This document shows, one piece after another, positions 18,416-26,819 of a stretch of DNA of 64,000 nt; positions within the stretch are counted from its first letter, which is position 1, and every line of letters starts with the position of its first letter. Location of the stretch: the NCBI GenBank assembly GCA_023415775.1, contig JAEZJM010000023.1, forward strand, positions 62,001 to 126,000. The letters are read 5' to 3'. Origin of the DNA: Bacillota bacterium. Its GTDB lineage: Bacteria; Bacillota; Negativicutes; Sporomusales; UBA7701. Under the pieces are notes generated by a model. It was not told the origin of the DNA. It made no database searches and saw only the letters and a list, made by a program, of their open reading frames with translations. The position numbers were made by a program, and so were the translations under genes.

Positions 18416-18648
18416 AAAAAGCCCCGGCCAGCAGCCAGGGACGAGCAACACCCGCGGTACCACCCTGATTGACGGCCCCAAGCCGTCCTCTCGCGACCCT
18501 TAACACCGGTCCGGCGTCGGCTGCTACTCCGTTCGCAGCCGCTCCTCAGCAGCGAGTTCGGCCTGCCGGGGTTGGCTCGCATCATCCGCCAACTTTCTGG
18601 GACCGCGGCAACGGCGTACTGATCTGCTTCGCGGGATTTACAGATACC
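18416..18648 (-). promoter_or_regulatory. T-box riboswitch (leucine) upstream of leuS
   Basis: On the minus strand the invariant T-box AGGGTGGTACCGCGG lies at 18466-18452. The terminator hairpin follows (CCCTGGC / GCCGGGG, 18440-18421, then TTTTT), 30 bp before the leuS start. Stem I contains the AGTA bulge and a GAACTC segment whose CTC at 18556-18554 is the likely leucine specifier codon. Read-through would require uncharged tRNA-Leu. Confidence 0.93.
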
Positions 18649-18678
18649 ATTATATAGTACCCCCGCGCCAAAAGTCAA
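18649..18678 (-). promoter_or_regulatory. Promoter of the leuS T-box transcript
   Basis: TTGACT (18678-18673), an 18-nt spacer and TATAAT (18654-18649) on the minus strand, directly ahead of the T-box leader. Confidence 0.75.
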
Positions 18679-18780
18679 CTTGGCCGCGCCCGCTTACCGC
18701 CCGGCCCGCCGCCTTCCGGCGGAAAGGTTGTTCTACTTTTCGCCGCCGCGACATAAGATTGCCTGTAAGGAGGTGCAGCG

Positions 18781-19173
18781 ATGTATAAACTTATCATCGG
18801 CAACGTCAGAGTCACCGTCGAAGACGACGCCATCGACCGGCTGGAGGCCGCCGCCCTCGCCCGCGAGGCCGTAGCCGCCGCCGCCCGGCGCGGCAAACTC
18901 ATCAGCCACATCGAAATCGGCGCCGGCGACGAAGGCCCCCGGATCGAAGTAACCGAGCGGACGGTATCCGCCACCACCCGCAAAACCGTAAGGCAGAGCA
19001 TGCTCGACGGCGTGTGCGCCGCCGCCCGCGAAAAACTCTTCCCCACCCACGCCTACGCCGCCAAAGACACCTGGATCGACGCCGACACCGGTCAGGAGTG
19101 GCACGGCGGCAGCGTTGACGAGGCCCGTCAGGAAATTATGGCAAAACTTGAGGAATGGGTAAAGACGCCATAG
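18781..19173 (+). CDS. Hypothetical protein, 130 aa
   Basis: Not recognised. The ATG follows AAGGAGGTGCAGCG. The N-terminal third is a short strand (YKLIIGNVRVTVED) and an alanine/arginine-rich helix (LEAAALAREAVAAAARR). The middle has the acidic strand IEIGAGDEGPRIEVTE and a helix with RQSMLDGVCAAAREKLF. The C-terminus contains TWIDADTGQEWHGG and a final helix EIMAKLEEWVKT. No membrane segment, signal peptide or cysteine cluster is seen, so it is probably cytosolic. It is monocistronic, divergent from leuS and convergent with the HD-GYP gene. Confidence 0.72.
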   Translation: MYKLIIGNVRVTVEDDAIDRLEAAALAREAVAAAARRGKLISHIEIGAGDEGPRIEVTERTVSATTRKTVRQSMLDGVCAAAREKLFPTHAYAAKDTWIDADTGQEWHGGSVDEARQEIMAKLEEWVKTP

Positions 19174-19378
19174 TCCCCGCGAGAAAGGGATGCCCCTCGG
19201 GCATCCCTTAAGTGTGTATTGTGATTGCCGGATGTCCCCGCGCTCCCTGGAAAACTCAGCTCCTTAAAGCCTCCATAACCCTTTCGCAATCTTCCTGTTG
19301 TAAATATAATACAACGCCGTAACTTCCCTTAATATTTTTCTGTCAATACGACCAACTATAAACGACGCCAGGGCGCCT

Positions 19379-20455
19379 TCAACAAGACGCCCTGGCCCGC
19401 CCCTCCCTGACCATTCTCACGAACGCCTCGGCCACCTCCGGGTCGAACTGCCCGCCCTCCCCGGCTTCGATAACCGTCAGCGCGGCCGCCACCTCCCGCC
19501 GGCCGTGCGCCGACCGGCCCGACGTCATCGCGTCGAAAGCGTCCGCCACCGCGATTATCCTCGCTCCCAGCGGGATCTCCTTGCCCCGCAGACCGCCCGG
19601 ATAGCCGCCGCCGTCGAAGCGCTCGTGATGGTGACGGACGAGATCCGCCTCCTCCCGGAAGACATCGAAGCTCGCGAGAATATCCGCCCCCACCGCGGCG
19701 TGGGCCTGCACCGGCCGGCGCTCGTCCGGCGTCAGCGGTCCGTCCTTGTAGAGGATCGCCGGCGGGATGACAATCTTGCCGATATCGTGCAGCAGCGCCG
19801 CCCGCGTCACCGTCTCCACCGCCGGCGCCGGCATCCCCAGCGCCCTCGCCAAATCCTGGGCCAAGTTGCTCACCGCGTCCGAGTGTCCGTTACTGTAAGG
19901 ATCCTTCATCTCGAACATATTCACAAGGATTTTCAACATCCTGACGTACTGGCCCTCCCGTGAGGCCGCCCGCCGCGCACAGTCGGTGATCTCGTACAAA
20001 AATTCGGCCGTATGGCAGTCGGCGCCACAGCCCGCCAGCGGAACCAGCCGCCGCTCGACCACCCTCGCCGCCCCGTCCCGTCCGGCATACTCCTCCGTCC
20101 GCACCGCTTCCCTGGCGGGGCGGTGCGCCGCCCCGACAGCCAGCCCGGCAAGCCCGAGTAGTTCCTCGCTGCCGCACAGCTCCTCGATCACCCCCCCCCT
20201 GGCGATAACCAGCGCGCACGGCATCCCCCCGAAGGCGCGGCTGCACAGCTCCAGGCGGTGAGTCACGGCCGCCAGCCTCTGCTGCAGATATGCGACACAG
20301 GCGACGATGGCCGCAATTGCCGCCAGATGGGCGGCATACCCGGCCGGCCCGTATTCTCCTCCCCGCACAAGCGCGACAAACAAATCGTTCACCCCCACGG
20401 CGAGAAGCATGATAACGCCGATAGCCAGCGGCTTTCTCCAGGCACGGTTGTTCAT
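19379..20455 (-). CDS. Membrane-anchored HD-GYP cyclic di-GMP phosphodiesterase
   Basis: Predicted c-di-GMP-hydrolysing signalling protein, 358 aa. Two hydrophobic segments near the N-terminus (PLAIGVIMLLAVGVNDLFVALV and AAHLAAIAAIVACVAYL) are followed by a short PAS-like region. The HD-GYP domain occupies residues ~165-350: NGHSDAVSNLAQDLARALG, the HD pair in RAALLHDIGKIVIP, then HHHERFDGGGYPGGLRGKEIPLGARIIAVADAFDAMT split over the GYP region. The catalytic HD and GYP motifs are intact. Start ATG at 20453-20455; the GTG two codons upstream is an alternative. Monocistronic and divergent from the marR gene. Confidence 0.9.
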   Translation of the reverse strand: MNNRAWRKPLAIGVIMLLAVGVNDLFVALVRGGEYGPAGYAAHLAAIAAIVACVAYLQQRLAAVTHRLELCSRAFGGMPCALVIARGGVIEELCGSEELLGLAGLAVGAAHRPAREAVRTEEYAGRDGAARVVERRLVPLAGCGADCHTAEFLYEITDCARRAASREGQYVRMLKILVNMFEMKDPYSNGHSDAVSNLAQDLARALGMPAPAVETVTRAALLHDIGKIVIPPAILYKDGPLTPDERRPVQAHAAVGADILASFDVFREEADLVRHHHERFDGGGYPGGLRGKEIPLGARIIAVADAFDAMTSGRSAHGRREVAAALTVIEAGEGGQFDPEVAEAFVRMVREGRARASC

Positions 20456-20538
20456 GGCCACATCCCCTTATAACCATACTCGCGTTATATATTATGTTTA
20501 CTAGAAGCAGCAGGTGCGTGACCTTTTGCAACTGGCTA

Positions 20539-20568
20539 TTGACAACCGAGCGGCCGCTGGCCTAGACT
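20539..20568 (+). promoter_or_regulatory. Promoter of the MarR-family gene
   Basis: TTGACA (20539-20544), 18-nt spacer, TAGACT (20563-20568), about 43 nt before the start codon. The -35 is perfect and the -10 weak. Confidence 0.5.
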
Positions 20569-20610
20569 AGAAAAGAACAACCCGCATTCAGACTAACACG
20601 GGGTGAAACT

Positions 20611-21036
20611 ATGCTCGATATTTTCGACAGCACCTGCGTCCTACTGGCCAAAGCCGAACAGAAGCATTACCTTTTCACCAAAAAGCTTCTCAACGAGAAC
20701 AGCCTCGGCATAACGCCCGGCCAGATGATGCTCCTATATACCCTCTTCAAGGGCGACGGCATCGCCATCACCGAACTCGGCAAAAAAATCTTCCTCGACA
20801 ACTCCACCCTCACCGGCCTCATCGACCGCCTCGAAAAGCTCGAACTCGTCTACCGCGCCGCCACGCCGGAAGATCGCCGCTGCTACTGCATCTTCCTCAC
20901 CGACAAAGCCCGCGGCCTGGAAAAAGCCATCAACAGGACCATGGCCCAGGTCGAAGAAACGATGACCGGCGGCTGCAGCCCCGAGGAAATCGCTGCCTTC
21001 CGCTGCGTCCTCAAACGCATCTTCGCCACCCTATAA
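20611..21036 (+). CDS. MarR family transcriptional regulator
   Basis: Winged-helix dimeric repressor, 141 aa. The fold is clear: N-terminal dimerisation helices (CVLLAKAEQKHYLFTKKLL), a helix-turn-helix (ITELGKKIFLDNSTLTGLIDRLEKLELV), the wing (TPEDRRCYCIFLTDKARG) and C-terminal helices. The ligand is unknown. No target operon adjoins it: upstream is a divergent HD-GYP gene and downstream a strong terminator, then family B repeats. GGGGTGAAACT precedes the ATG. Confidence 0.93.
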   Translation: MLDIFDSTCVLLAKAEQKHYLFTKKLLNENSLGITPGQMMLLYTLFKGDGIAITELGKKIFLDNSTLTGLIDRLEKLELVYRAATPEDRRCYCIFLTDKARGLEKAINRTMAQVEETMTGGCSPEEIAAFRCVLKRIFATL

Positions 21037-21051
21037 ATAATGCAAAGCAAA

Positions 21052-21080
21052 ACCCCCGGGAATTGTCCCGGGGGTCTTTT
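21052..21080 (+). terminator. Intrinsic terminator of the marR gene
   Basis: A 10-bp perfect stem ACCCCCGGGA / TCCCGGGGGT with a 4-nt loop, followed by CTTTTCGTTT. It begins 16 bp after the stop codon. Confidence 0.9.
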
Positions 21081-21100
21081 CGTTTGCATTATATGTTTCC

Positions 21101-21312
21101 GACGGAGAACGACAGGCTATGCGCCGGAGCTCCGACCGAACGCACCGTAGATTGCGTCGCGCGCCCGCGACCACCGTCGCCAACTGACGTCCATGTCAGT
21201 AGACTCCTCGCTCGGCCATCCATGGCCTCGCGTGTGGCGGCGCTGCTCTGCTGCGCCAACGGTGCGTATTCGCCCTCCGCAACGGCGCAGTACGCCTGCG
21301 TTCCCGCCTCCT
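21101..21312. repeat. Family B structured intergenic element, copy 1
   Basis: About 210 bp. Outer arms around ACGGAGAACGACAGGC and CGCCTGCGTTCCCGCC are complementary with mismatches. The interior holds the palindrome GGCCATCCATGGCC and CACCGTCGCCAAC, shared with copy 5. No coding potential is credible. With copy 2 it fills nearly the whole 690-bp gap between the marR gene and the AT-rich gene. Confidence 0.6.
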
Positions 21313-21325
21313 GCGGCGCGGCGTT

Positions 21326-21632
21326 CCCGGCTTTGGGTGCCGCCCCCTTCAAGTGAGGCGGCAGCCGCTACTTAATGAGAGAGCCGGTAACAGCACCGCA
21401 CGAGCGGACATGGACGGCCGCAAGAGGCGACAATTGAATCATGGACGTGAATTTGACGCTGCTGCGGTGCTGTCGGCGACGAATTTAGCAGCGAGCCAAA
21501 ACGCCGAGTTGATACGACGGCGTTTTATGCGAGTCGCTATGCAGGGCAACAGCGAACCGAATTTGCTTCGAGTGAGTCGTTGCCCTGCATAGTAAGACCG
21601 TCGCCGCAACGGGGGGCAAACCCAATGCCGGG
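21326..21632. repeat. Family B structured intergenic element, copy 2
   Basis: About 305 bp, the longest copy. Outer arms CCCGGCTTTGGGT and (reverse complement of the right end) CCCGGCATTGGGT. The core GCCGCTACTTAATGAGAGAG and GGACATGGACGG align with copy 4. A second module near the right end contains two perfect inverted repeats, AAAACGCCG/CGGCGTTTT and CTATGCAGGGCAAC/GTTGCCCTGCATAG. It ends about 90 bp before the start of the AT-rich gene. Confidence 0.65.
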
Positions 21633-21731
21633 AAAAGTCGCGCCTGATTATGAGAGAGTAGTACCAATAAAGGGATAATTTGTATAGTTGCCGAAACGAT
21701 ACTCCGAGTAGACTTATCCGGAGGTATGAAT

Positions 21732-22355
21732 GTGCAGATAGTAAAACCATTTCTTCTTGTTGCTCTCTGTTCTATTCTAATGTTGTGTACGACTGTTTCC
21801 GCAAGTGAATTTAGTGAAAGTTATCATATTAAAGCAAGTAATCAGCAAGAAGGAATAGCATTACTTCAACGAGCTGGCTTAAAAGGATATGTATTTCCTG
21901 AAAAGAACGGATGGGTAACTATTCTTCCCCAATATGAAAAATATCCCTTCATACCAATTGAAAAACTTATCAAAGCTAATGAATCCTTGATGGTATACTA
22001 TGCATGCGCTGAGGATCACGGGTGGACTTTGAATATCTACCAAAAAAGCGAGAATATACTAAGTTATGATTGTGATTGGACATATAAGGAAATACGTATA
22101 AAAGACAATGGGTTAAATCTTGCAATTCTCAAAAAGATAATTGGTAAACCAAGTCAAGAAAAGGATGACCACTTTTGGAAGAAGGTCTTTTATCCCAAGA
22201 ACCATAATGATATCTTCGAAAATGAGCTTCCTTCGTATAACATAGCTAAACTACTAAGCCTGCCATTTTATGAATGGCTGTCTTATGATTATATAAAGAA
22301 AACCAATCTAGAAGTCTATTATAAGCAAAACATAAATATATACTATGCGAAATAA
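21732..22355 (+). CDS. AT-rich exported protein of unknown function
   Basis: Not recognised. The GTG at 21732 lies seven nt after GGAGG and is preferred; the ATG at 21726 is only one nt from that ribosome site. A signal peptide (PFLLVALCSILMLCTTVSAS) is followed by about 180 residues rich in Tyr, Lys, Asn and Ile (GYVFPEKNGWVTILPQYEKY, LMVYYACAEDHGWTLNIYQK, YYKQNINIYYAK). Codon use is strikingly AT-rich against the GC-rich neighbours, which suggests recent acquisition. It lies right after two family B elements and has its own terminator, so it looks like an isolated transferred gene. Confidence 0.8.
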   Translation: MQIVKPFLLVALCSILMLCTTVSASEFSESYHIKASNQQEGIALLQRAGLKGYVFPEKNGWVTILPQYEKYPFIPIEKLIKANESLMVYYACAEDHGWTLNIYQKSENILSYDCDWTYKEIRIKDNGLNLAILKKIIGKPSQEKDDHFWKKVFYPKNHNDIFENELPSYNIAKLLSLPFYEWLSYDYIKKTNLEVYYKQNINIYYAK

Positions 22356-22385
22356 AAAGGAATGCTTCTTTCAAATGCACGAAAA

Positions 22386-22421
22386 AAAACCGCGTCCTGT
22401 ATAAGAACGCGGTTTTTTGCT
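22386..22421. terminator. Terminator between the AT-rich gene and the acyl-CoA dehydrogenase gene
   Basis: Stem AACCGCGT / ACGCGGTT with an 11-nt loop, followed by TTTTGCTTTTT on the plus strand. On the minus strand the stem is followed by an eight-base T-run, so it can terminate both convergent genes. Confidence 0.88.
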
Positions 22422-22463
22422 TTTTGGCCTATTATAGACGGAATTTCTGTGCTTTATAATTTC

Positions 22464-23603
22464 TTACCGCAGGATATTGCCGGCGATGACCATCCGCTGC
22501 GCCTGGTTGGTGCCCTCGTATATCTGCGTGATCTTGGCGTCGCGCATCATCCGCTCCACCGGATACTCGCGGCTGAAGCCGTAGCCGCCGAACACCTGCA
22601 CCGCGTCCGTCGTCACCGCCATCGCCGCATCCGACGCAAACATCTTCGCCATCGCCGCCTCCTTGGCGTACGGCATGCCGTTCGACCGCTTGAACGCCGC
22701 CTGGTAGGTCAGCAGCCTCGACGCTTCGACCTTGGTCGCCATATCGGCCAGCATGAAGTTGACCGCCTGGAAGGTCGAAATCGGCTTGCCGAACTGCACG
22801 CGCTGCTTCGAGTACTTGATCGCCTCGTCCAGCGCCCCCTGCGCGATGCCGGTCGCCTGGGCAGCCACGCCGATGCGGCCGCTATCCAGAGCCCCCATCG
22901 CTATCTTGAAGCCGTCGCCCTCCTTGCCCAGCAGATTGGCGGCCGGCACACGGCAATTCTCGAAGATTAGCTCGCGCTGCACCGACGAGCGGATACCCAT
23001 CTTGACCTCCTTCTTGCCGAAGGAGAAGCCGGGGGCGCCCTTCTCGACGATGAAACAGCTCATCCCCTTGGGCCCGAGCGCCTTGTCGGTCGCCGCGAAG
23101 AACAGGTAAATCTCGGCCTCGCCGCCGTTGGTGTTGAACACCTTGGTGCCGTTCAGCACATAACTGTCGCCGTCCTTCACCGCCGTGCTCGACCCGTTGG
23201 CCGCGTCCGTGCCGGCGTTGGGCTCGGTCAGGCCGAACGCCCCCAGTTTGCTGCCTTCGGCCAGCGGGCGCAGGAACTTCTGCTTCTGTTCCTCGGTCCC
23301 GTAAAGCATGATCGGCCCCGAGCACAGCGACACATGCACCGACAGGCCGATGCCCGTCGAGGCGCACACCCGCGAAATCTCCTCAACCGCGATCGCGTAG
23401 CTCACATAGTCGCTGCCCGCGCCGCCGTATTCTTCGGGGTACGGCAATCCGAGCAGGCCGAGCTGGCCCATCTGATCGAAAATATCCCGCGGGAAAAGTT
23501 CCTTCTCGTCGCGTTCGGCCGCCGTCGGCGCCACCGACTTGGCGGCGAACTCGCGCACCATCTTACGGATATCTTCTTGTTCCGGGGTCAGGATGAAATT
23601 CAT
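22464..23603 (-). CDS. Acyl-CoA dehydrogenase (butyryl-CoA dehydrogenase type)
   Basis: FAD enzyme that interconverts an acyl-CoA and its 2,3-enoyl-CoA, passing electrons to Etf. The 379-aa protein is full length. Motifs are GAFGLTEPNAGTDAA and KVFNTNGGEAEIYLFFAAT around the flavin, RVQFGKPISTFQAVNFMLADMATKVEASRLLTYQAA split across the C-terminal helical domain, and QVFGGYGFSREYPVERMMRD. The catalytic glutamate is in QIYEGTNQAQ, as in short-chain (butyryl) enzymes. It is the last gene of the sigma-54-driven block that starts with the MFS gene, and its electron partner is probably the etfBA pair 7 kb upstream. The exact substrate is unknown. Confidence 0.95.
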   Translation of the reverse strand: MNFILTPEQEDIRKMVREFAAKSVAPTAAERDEKELFPRDIFDQMGQLGLLGLPYPEEYGGAGSDYVSYAIAVEEISRVCASTGIGLSVHVSLCSGPIMLYGTEEQKQKFLRPLAEGSKLGAFGLTEPNAGTDAANGSSTAVKDGDSYVLNGTKVFNTNGGEAEIYLFFAATDKALGPKGMSCFIVEKGAPGFSFGKKEVKMGIRSSVQRELIFENCRVPAANLLGKEGDGFKIAMGALDSGRIGVAAQATGIAQGALDEAIKYSKQRVQFGKPISTFQAVNFMLADMATKVEASRLLTYQAAFKRSNGMPYAKEAAMAKMFASDAAMAVTTDAVQVFGGYGFSREYPVERMMRDAKITQIYEGTNQAQRMVIAGNILR

Positions 23604-23644
23604 CGGTTGTTCCTCCCGTGTGCTCGATTTTTTATATTGACCGG

Positions 23645-25108
23645 CTACTTTTTCGCCGGAGCGGGATCAGGCAATTCGGCGGTGATGCCGGCGATGCGCT
23701 TGGCGTCCTTGGCAAATTTCTCCCATGGCTCCATCGCCCGGACCACCATGCGGGCCCCGTCGGGCGAGCCGCCGCCGTGCATGCAGCCGGGGATGCCGCC
23801 GCCGACCGTCAGCCACTCCACCAGCCTCGCCGCCCTGGCCCGCGTCTCGCCGTCCGCGCCGGCCGTCAGCGCTTTCAGTATCTCCGCGCCATAAATAGGC
23901 GACTGGCAATCCTTGTAGGACGGGAAGCAGCCGGTCTCGGCGACGCCGCCGCTGATATCCTGAGCGATAACCTTGGTTTCGTAGGGCAGTTTGGCGACCT
24001 GAGTCTTGTTGACATGGGCCAGCAGCATGTCGGGGATCCATACGCCGGTGGCGTGGGCCTTGCCGGCGAGCATCGCGCCGAGGCCGACCGAGTAGGTAAT
24101 CTCGTTGTTGATCGCCATCTGGTTGAGCTTATCCTGGAAAGCCTTCTGCGACAAGCCGTTGGCGCGGGCCATGTTGATCGCCGCCCCGCACATGATGTCG
24201 CCCTGGCCGGCCACGCAGGCGCCGATAGCCGCGCGATAGATGGCGGTGAAGAAGCCGATGATCTTGCCGGTGTACTTGAACTCGCCGTTCATAAAAACGC
24301 GGTCGTTCGGTACAAAAACATCGTCGAAGAACAGGAACGCCTGGGTAATATTGCCCGACTTCGGCGCATCCCACCCCTCCTCCTCGTCGCGGGCGTCGCT
24401 CGGCCGGCGCGTCTCGACGATCGTCAGGCCGGCGATATCGCGGGGCACCGCCACCGCCAGGCAGAAGTCTTTCTCGCTTTCGCCGTAGCCGCTGCCGGGG
24501 ACGACGATGATTTCGTGGCAGGCCGCCACGCCGCAAATCTGGGCTTTGTAACCGCGGATGACGATCCCGTCTGGCCGGACTTCCTTGACGTGAACGTTGG
24601 AATCCTTGTTCGGCTGCTCGGAAGGCTTGAGGGCCCGGTTGCCCTTGGCGTCGGTGATCGCGCCCGCCAGCGCCAGGCAGTTGTCCTCGACATGCTTGAA
24701 ATACTTCTTGATCCGCTCGTGATAGTTCGTCCCGAACTCCTTATCCATTTCGTAGGTAACAGCCCACAACACGTTGATCCCCGTCCAACCGGCGCAGGTC
24801 GCCCCCTGGCAGGTCCCCGTCCAATGGTACTGGGCCCGCTTCATCTTCGAATTGCCCATCACCGCTTCCATACTGTTCATCAGCGTATTCCAGCGGTGGG
24901 CGGTCTCGCCGGTCAGATGGGATTTGGCGGTGAATACAGGGGCCCTCTCCGGATCGAACGCCGCGTCGTACGAATCCGCCACCGACTGGACATGCAGCCG
25001 GGTCGCGGGATGGGTCGTCACGTCCGCGATGAGTTCCCCCCACTTATACATGTTCGGACGCAATTTCTGAAGAGACTCCATGTACTGTTGACCGTTCATC
25101 AGTGCCAT
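23645..25108 (-). CDS. HpaB / 4-hydroxybutyryl-CoA dehydratase family protein with altered cluster ligands
   Basis: Flavoprotein of the 4-hydroxyphenylacetate 3-hydroxylase/4-hydroxybutyryl-CoA dehydratase superfamily, 487 aa from the ATG at 25106-25108. From memory, the Clostridium aminobutyricum dehydratase binds [4Fe-4S] through C99, C103, H292 and C299. Here the equivalent region has C100 and C105 (TGTCQGATCAGW, spacing CxxxxC) and C298 (AIYRAAIGACVAGQGD), but the His position is Tyr291. FAD-binding segments typical of the superfamily are present (KSGNITQAFLFFDDVFVPNDR). The surrounding CoA transferase, acyl-CoA dehydrogenase and Etf favour a CoA-thioester dehydratase or isomerase over a monooxygenase, but the missing His argues for a changed reaction. 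Co-transcribed with both neighbours. Confidence 0.85.
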   Translation of the reverse strand: MALMNGQQYMESLQKLRPNMYKWGELIADVTTHPATRLHVQSVADSYDAAFDPERAPVFTAKSHLTGETAHRWNTLMNSMEAVMGNSKMKRAQYHWTGTCQGATCAGWTGINVLWAVTYEMDKEFGTNYHERIKKYFKHVEDNCLALAGAITDAKGNRALKPSEQPNKDSNVHVKEVRPDGIVIRGYKAQICGVAACHEIIVVPGSGYGESEKDFCLAVAVPRDIAGLTIVETRRPSDARDEEEGWDAPKSGNITQAFLFFDDVFVPNDRVFMNGEFKYTGKIIGFFTAIYRAAIGACVAGQGDIMCGAAINMARANGLSQKAFQDKLNQMAINNEITYSVGLGAMLAGKAHATGVWIPDMLLAHVNKTQVAKLPYETKVIAQDISGGVAETGCFPSYKDCQSPIYGAEILKALTAGADGETRARAARLVEWLTVGGGIPGCMHGGGSPDGARMVVRAMEPWEKFAKDAKRIAGITAELPDPAPAKK

Positions 25109-25169
25109 ACCGTTCACTCTCCCTAATCGTATTATCCGTCAAGCGGGATACCCGCCGATGAATCGCTGG

Positions 25170-26747
25170 TCAGCCGCCGTTCTTCGCCATGATCTCCGGC
25201 TTGAGATTCATGGGCTCGTCGATGAATATACGGGCGTCCATAAGCTTCAGATTGGGCGAAATGTGGGGCTTGAAATCCATCTGGGCGAGAACGTCCCGCT
25301 CCAGGTCGGCCCCCGGCGCGATCTCGGTCAGCATCACCCCGGTCGCCGTCAGCTCGAACACCGCCCGCTCGGTCACGTACAGCACCTTCTGACCGGCCTT
25401 CTTGGCATACTGGCCGCTGAAAGTGATGTGGCCGACCTTAGGCACGAACTTCTTGCTCTTGCCCTCCTGGACGATCTTCAGCTTGCCGCCCTCCACCGCC
25501 ACCTCCAGCCCGCCCGCCGTCAGCGTGCCGGCGAAGATGACGTGCCTCGTGTTCTGGGTGATGTTGATAAAGCCGCCAGCGCCGGCGATGCGCGGCCCGA
25601 ACTTGCTCACATTCACATTGCCGAACTGGTCGCACTCCGCCAGCCCCAGCACCGCCAGGTCGAGGCCGCCGCCGTCGTAGAAATCGAACTGGTTGGGGTG
25701 GTCAAGGAACGCCTCCGGGTTAAGGGAGCAGCCGAACCGCAGCCCCGACAGCGGCACGCCGCCTATCGGGCCGGGCTCGACCGTCATCGTCAGCTGGTCG
25801 CTGAATCCCTCCTCGGCCGCAACCGCCGCCACCCCTTCCGGCATACCGATGCCGGTATTGATCACCGCGTCGGGTATTAGCTCCATCGCCGCCCGCCGGC
25901 AGATAATCTTGCGGTCGTCGAGCGGAATGGGCTTCCAGCCGGCAAGCGGCACCTTCACCTCGCCCGACAGCGCCGGGTTATACTGCTCGCCCATCGACTG
26001 TTTATGGTTCTCCGGCGAAGCCTGGACGATATAATCGACCATTATCCCCGGCACCTTCACCATCATCGGGTGGAGCGTGCCAGCCTCGACAATCCTCTCC
26101 ACCTGGGCGATGACGATGCCGCCCGAATTGCGGGCCGCCATCGCCAGCGGCAGAAACTCCAGGGAAATGCCCTCTTTCTCGATGCTGATGTTGCCGCGCG
26201 TATCGGCGCTCGTGCCGCGGATGAGAGCGACGTTGATGGGGTAAGACTTGTATAGCAGGTACTCCTCGCCGTCCACCTCCAGCAGCTTGACGACTTCCCG
26301 CTTGGAAATCTCGTTCAGGCGGCAGCCCGTTTCCCGCGGATCGGCGAACGTCCGCAGACCCACATGGGTGAGCACACCGGGTTTCTTGCCGGCGATCGCC
26401 CGAAAAAGATGCATCATAACCCCTTGGGGGATATTATAAGCCTCGATCTTGTTCTCGACGATCAGCCTGTTCAGGTCGGGCTGCAGCCCGAAATGCCCGG
26501 CGATGACCTTTTTCACGAACCCATCGCGGGCGAACCGGTTCAGGCCCCACCACGACTTGCCGTCATTCTGGCTGGCCCCGAACGTCAGCGTCAGATTCTT
26601 CGGCTCGCCCGTATCCACGAACCGTTTCTCCAGCGCCTCGGTCAGCTCGGCCGGGTGGCCCATGCCGATGAACCCCGATATGCCCACAGTGTCGCCCGAT
26701 TTAACGTGTTTGACAGCTTCGGCGGCACTGACGATTTTGACTTTCAT
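25170..26747 (-). CDS. Class I CoA-transferase (fused alpha/beta, YdiF/propionate CoA-transferase type)
   Basis: Transfers CoA between carboxylates, activating a fermentation substrate without ATP. The 525-aa chain contains both halves of a class I enzyme: the alpha-like half (GDTVGISGFIGMGHPAELTEAL) and the beta-like half (RRAAMELIPDAVINTGIGMPEG). The predicted catalytic glutamate is E324 in TMTVEPGPIGGVP. GAGGAGG precedes the ATG. It lies 73 bp after the MFS gene and 61 bp before the dehydratase-like gene, within one operon. Likely role: load the imported acid with CoA using butyryl- or acetyl-CoA as donor (inference). Confidence 0.93.
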   Translation of the reverse strand: MKVKIVSAAEAVKHVKSGDTVGISGFIGMGHPAELTEALEKRFVDTGEPKNLTLTFGASQNDGKSWWGLNRFARDGFVKKVIAGHFGLQPDLNRLIVENKIEAYNIPQGVMMHLFRAIAGKKPGVLTHVGLRTFADPRETGCRLNEISKREVVKLLEVDGEEYLLYKSYPINVALIRGTSADTRGNISIEKEGISLEFLPLAMAARNSGGIVIAQVERIVEAGTLHPMMVKVPGIMVDYIVQASPENHKQSMGEQYNPALSGEVKVPLAGWKPIPLDDRKIICRRAAMELIPDAVINTGIGMPEGVAAVAAEEGFSDQLTMTVEPGPIGGVPLSGLRFGCSLNPEAFLDHPNQFDFYDGGGLDLAVLGLAECDQFGNVNVSKFGPRIAGAGGFINITQNTRHVIFAGTLTAGGLEVAVEGGKLKIVQEGKSKKFVPKVGHITFSGQYAKKAGQKVLYVTERAVFELTATGVMLTEIAPGADLERDVLAQMDFKPHISPNLKLMDARIFIDEPMNLKPEIMAKNGG

Positions 26748-26819
26748 GCCCTTGGCCTCCTCTCTTTTGGGAGAGAGGGCCCGCGCCTGCGGTCAGCGAG
26801 GGCGGACCCTCCTGACCGA

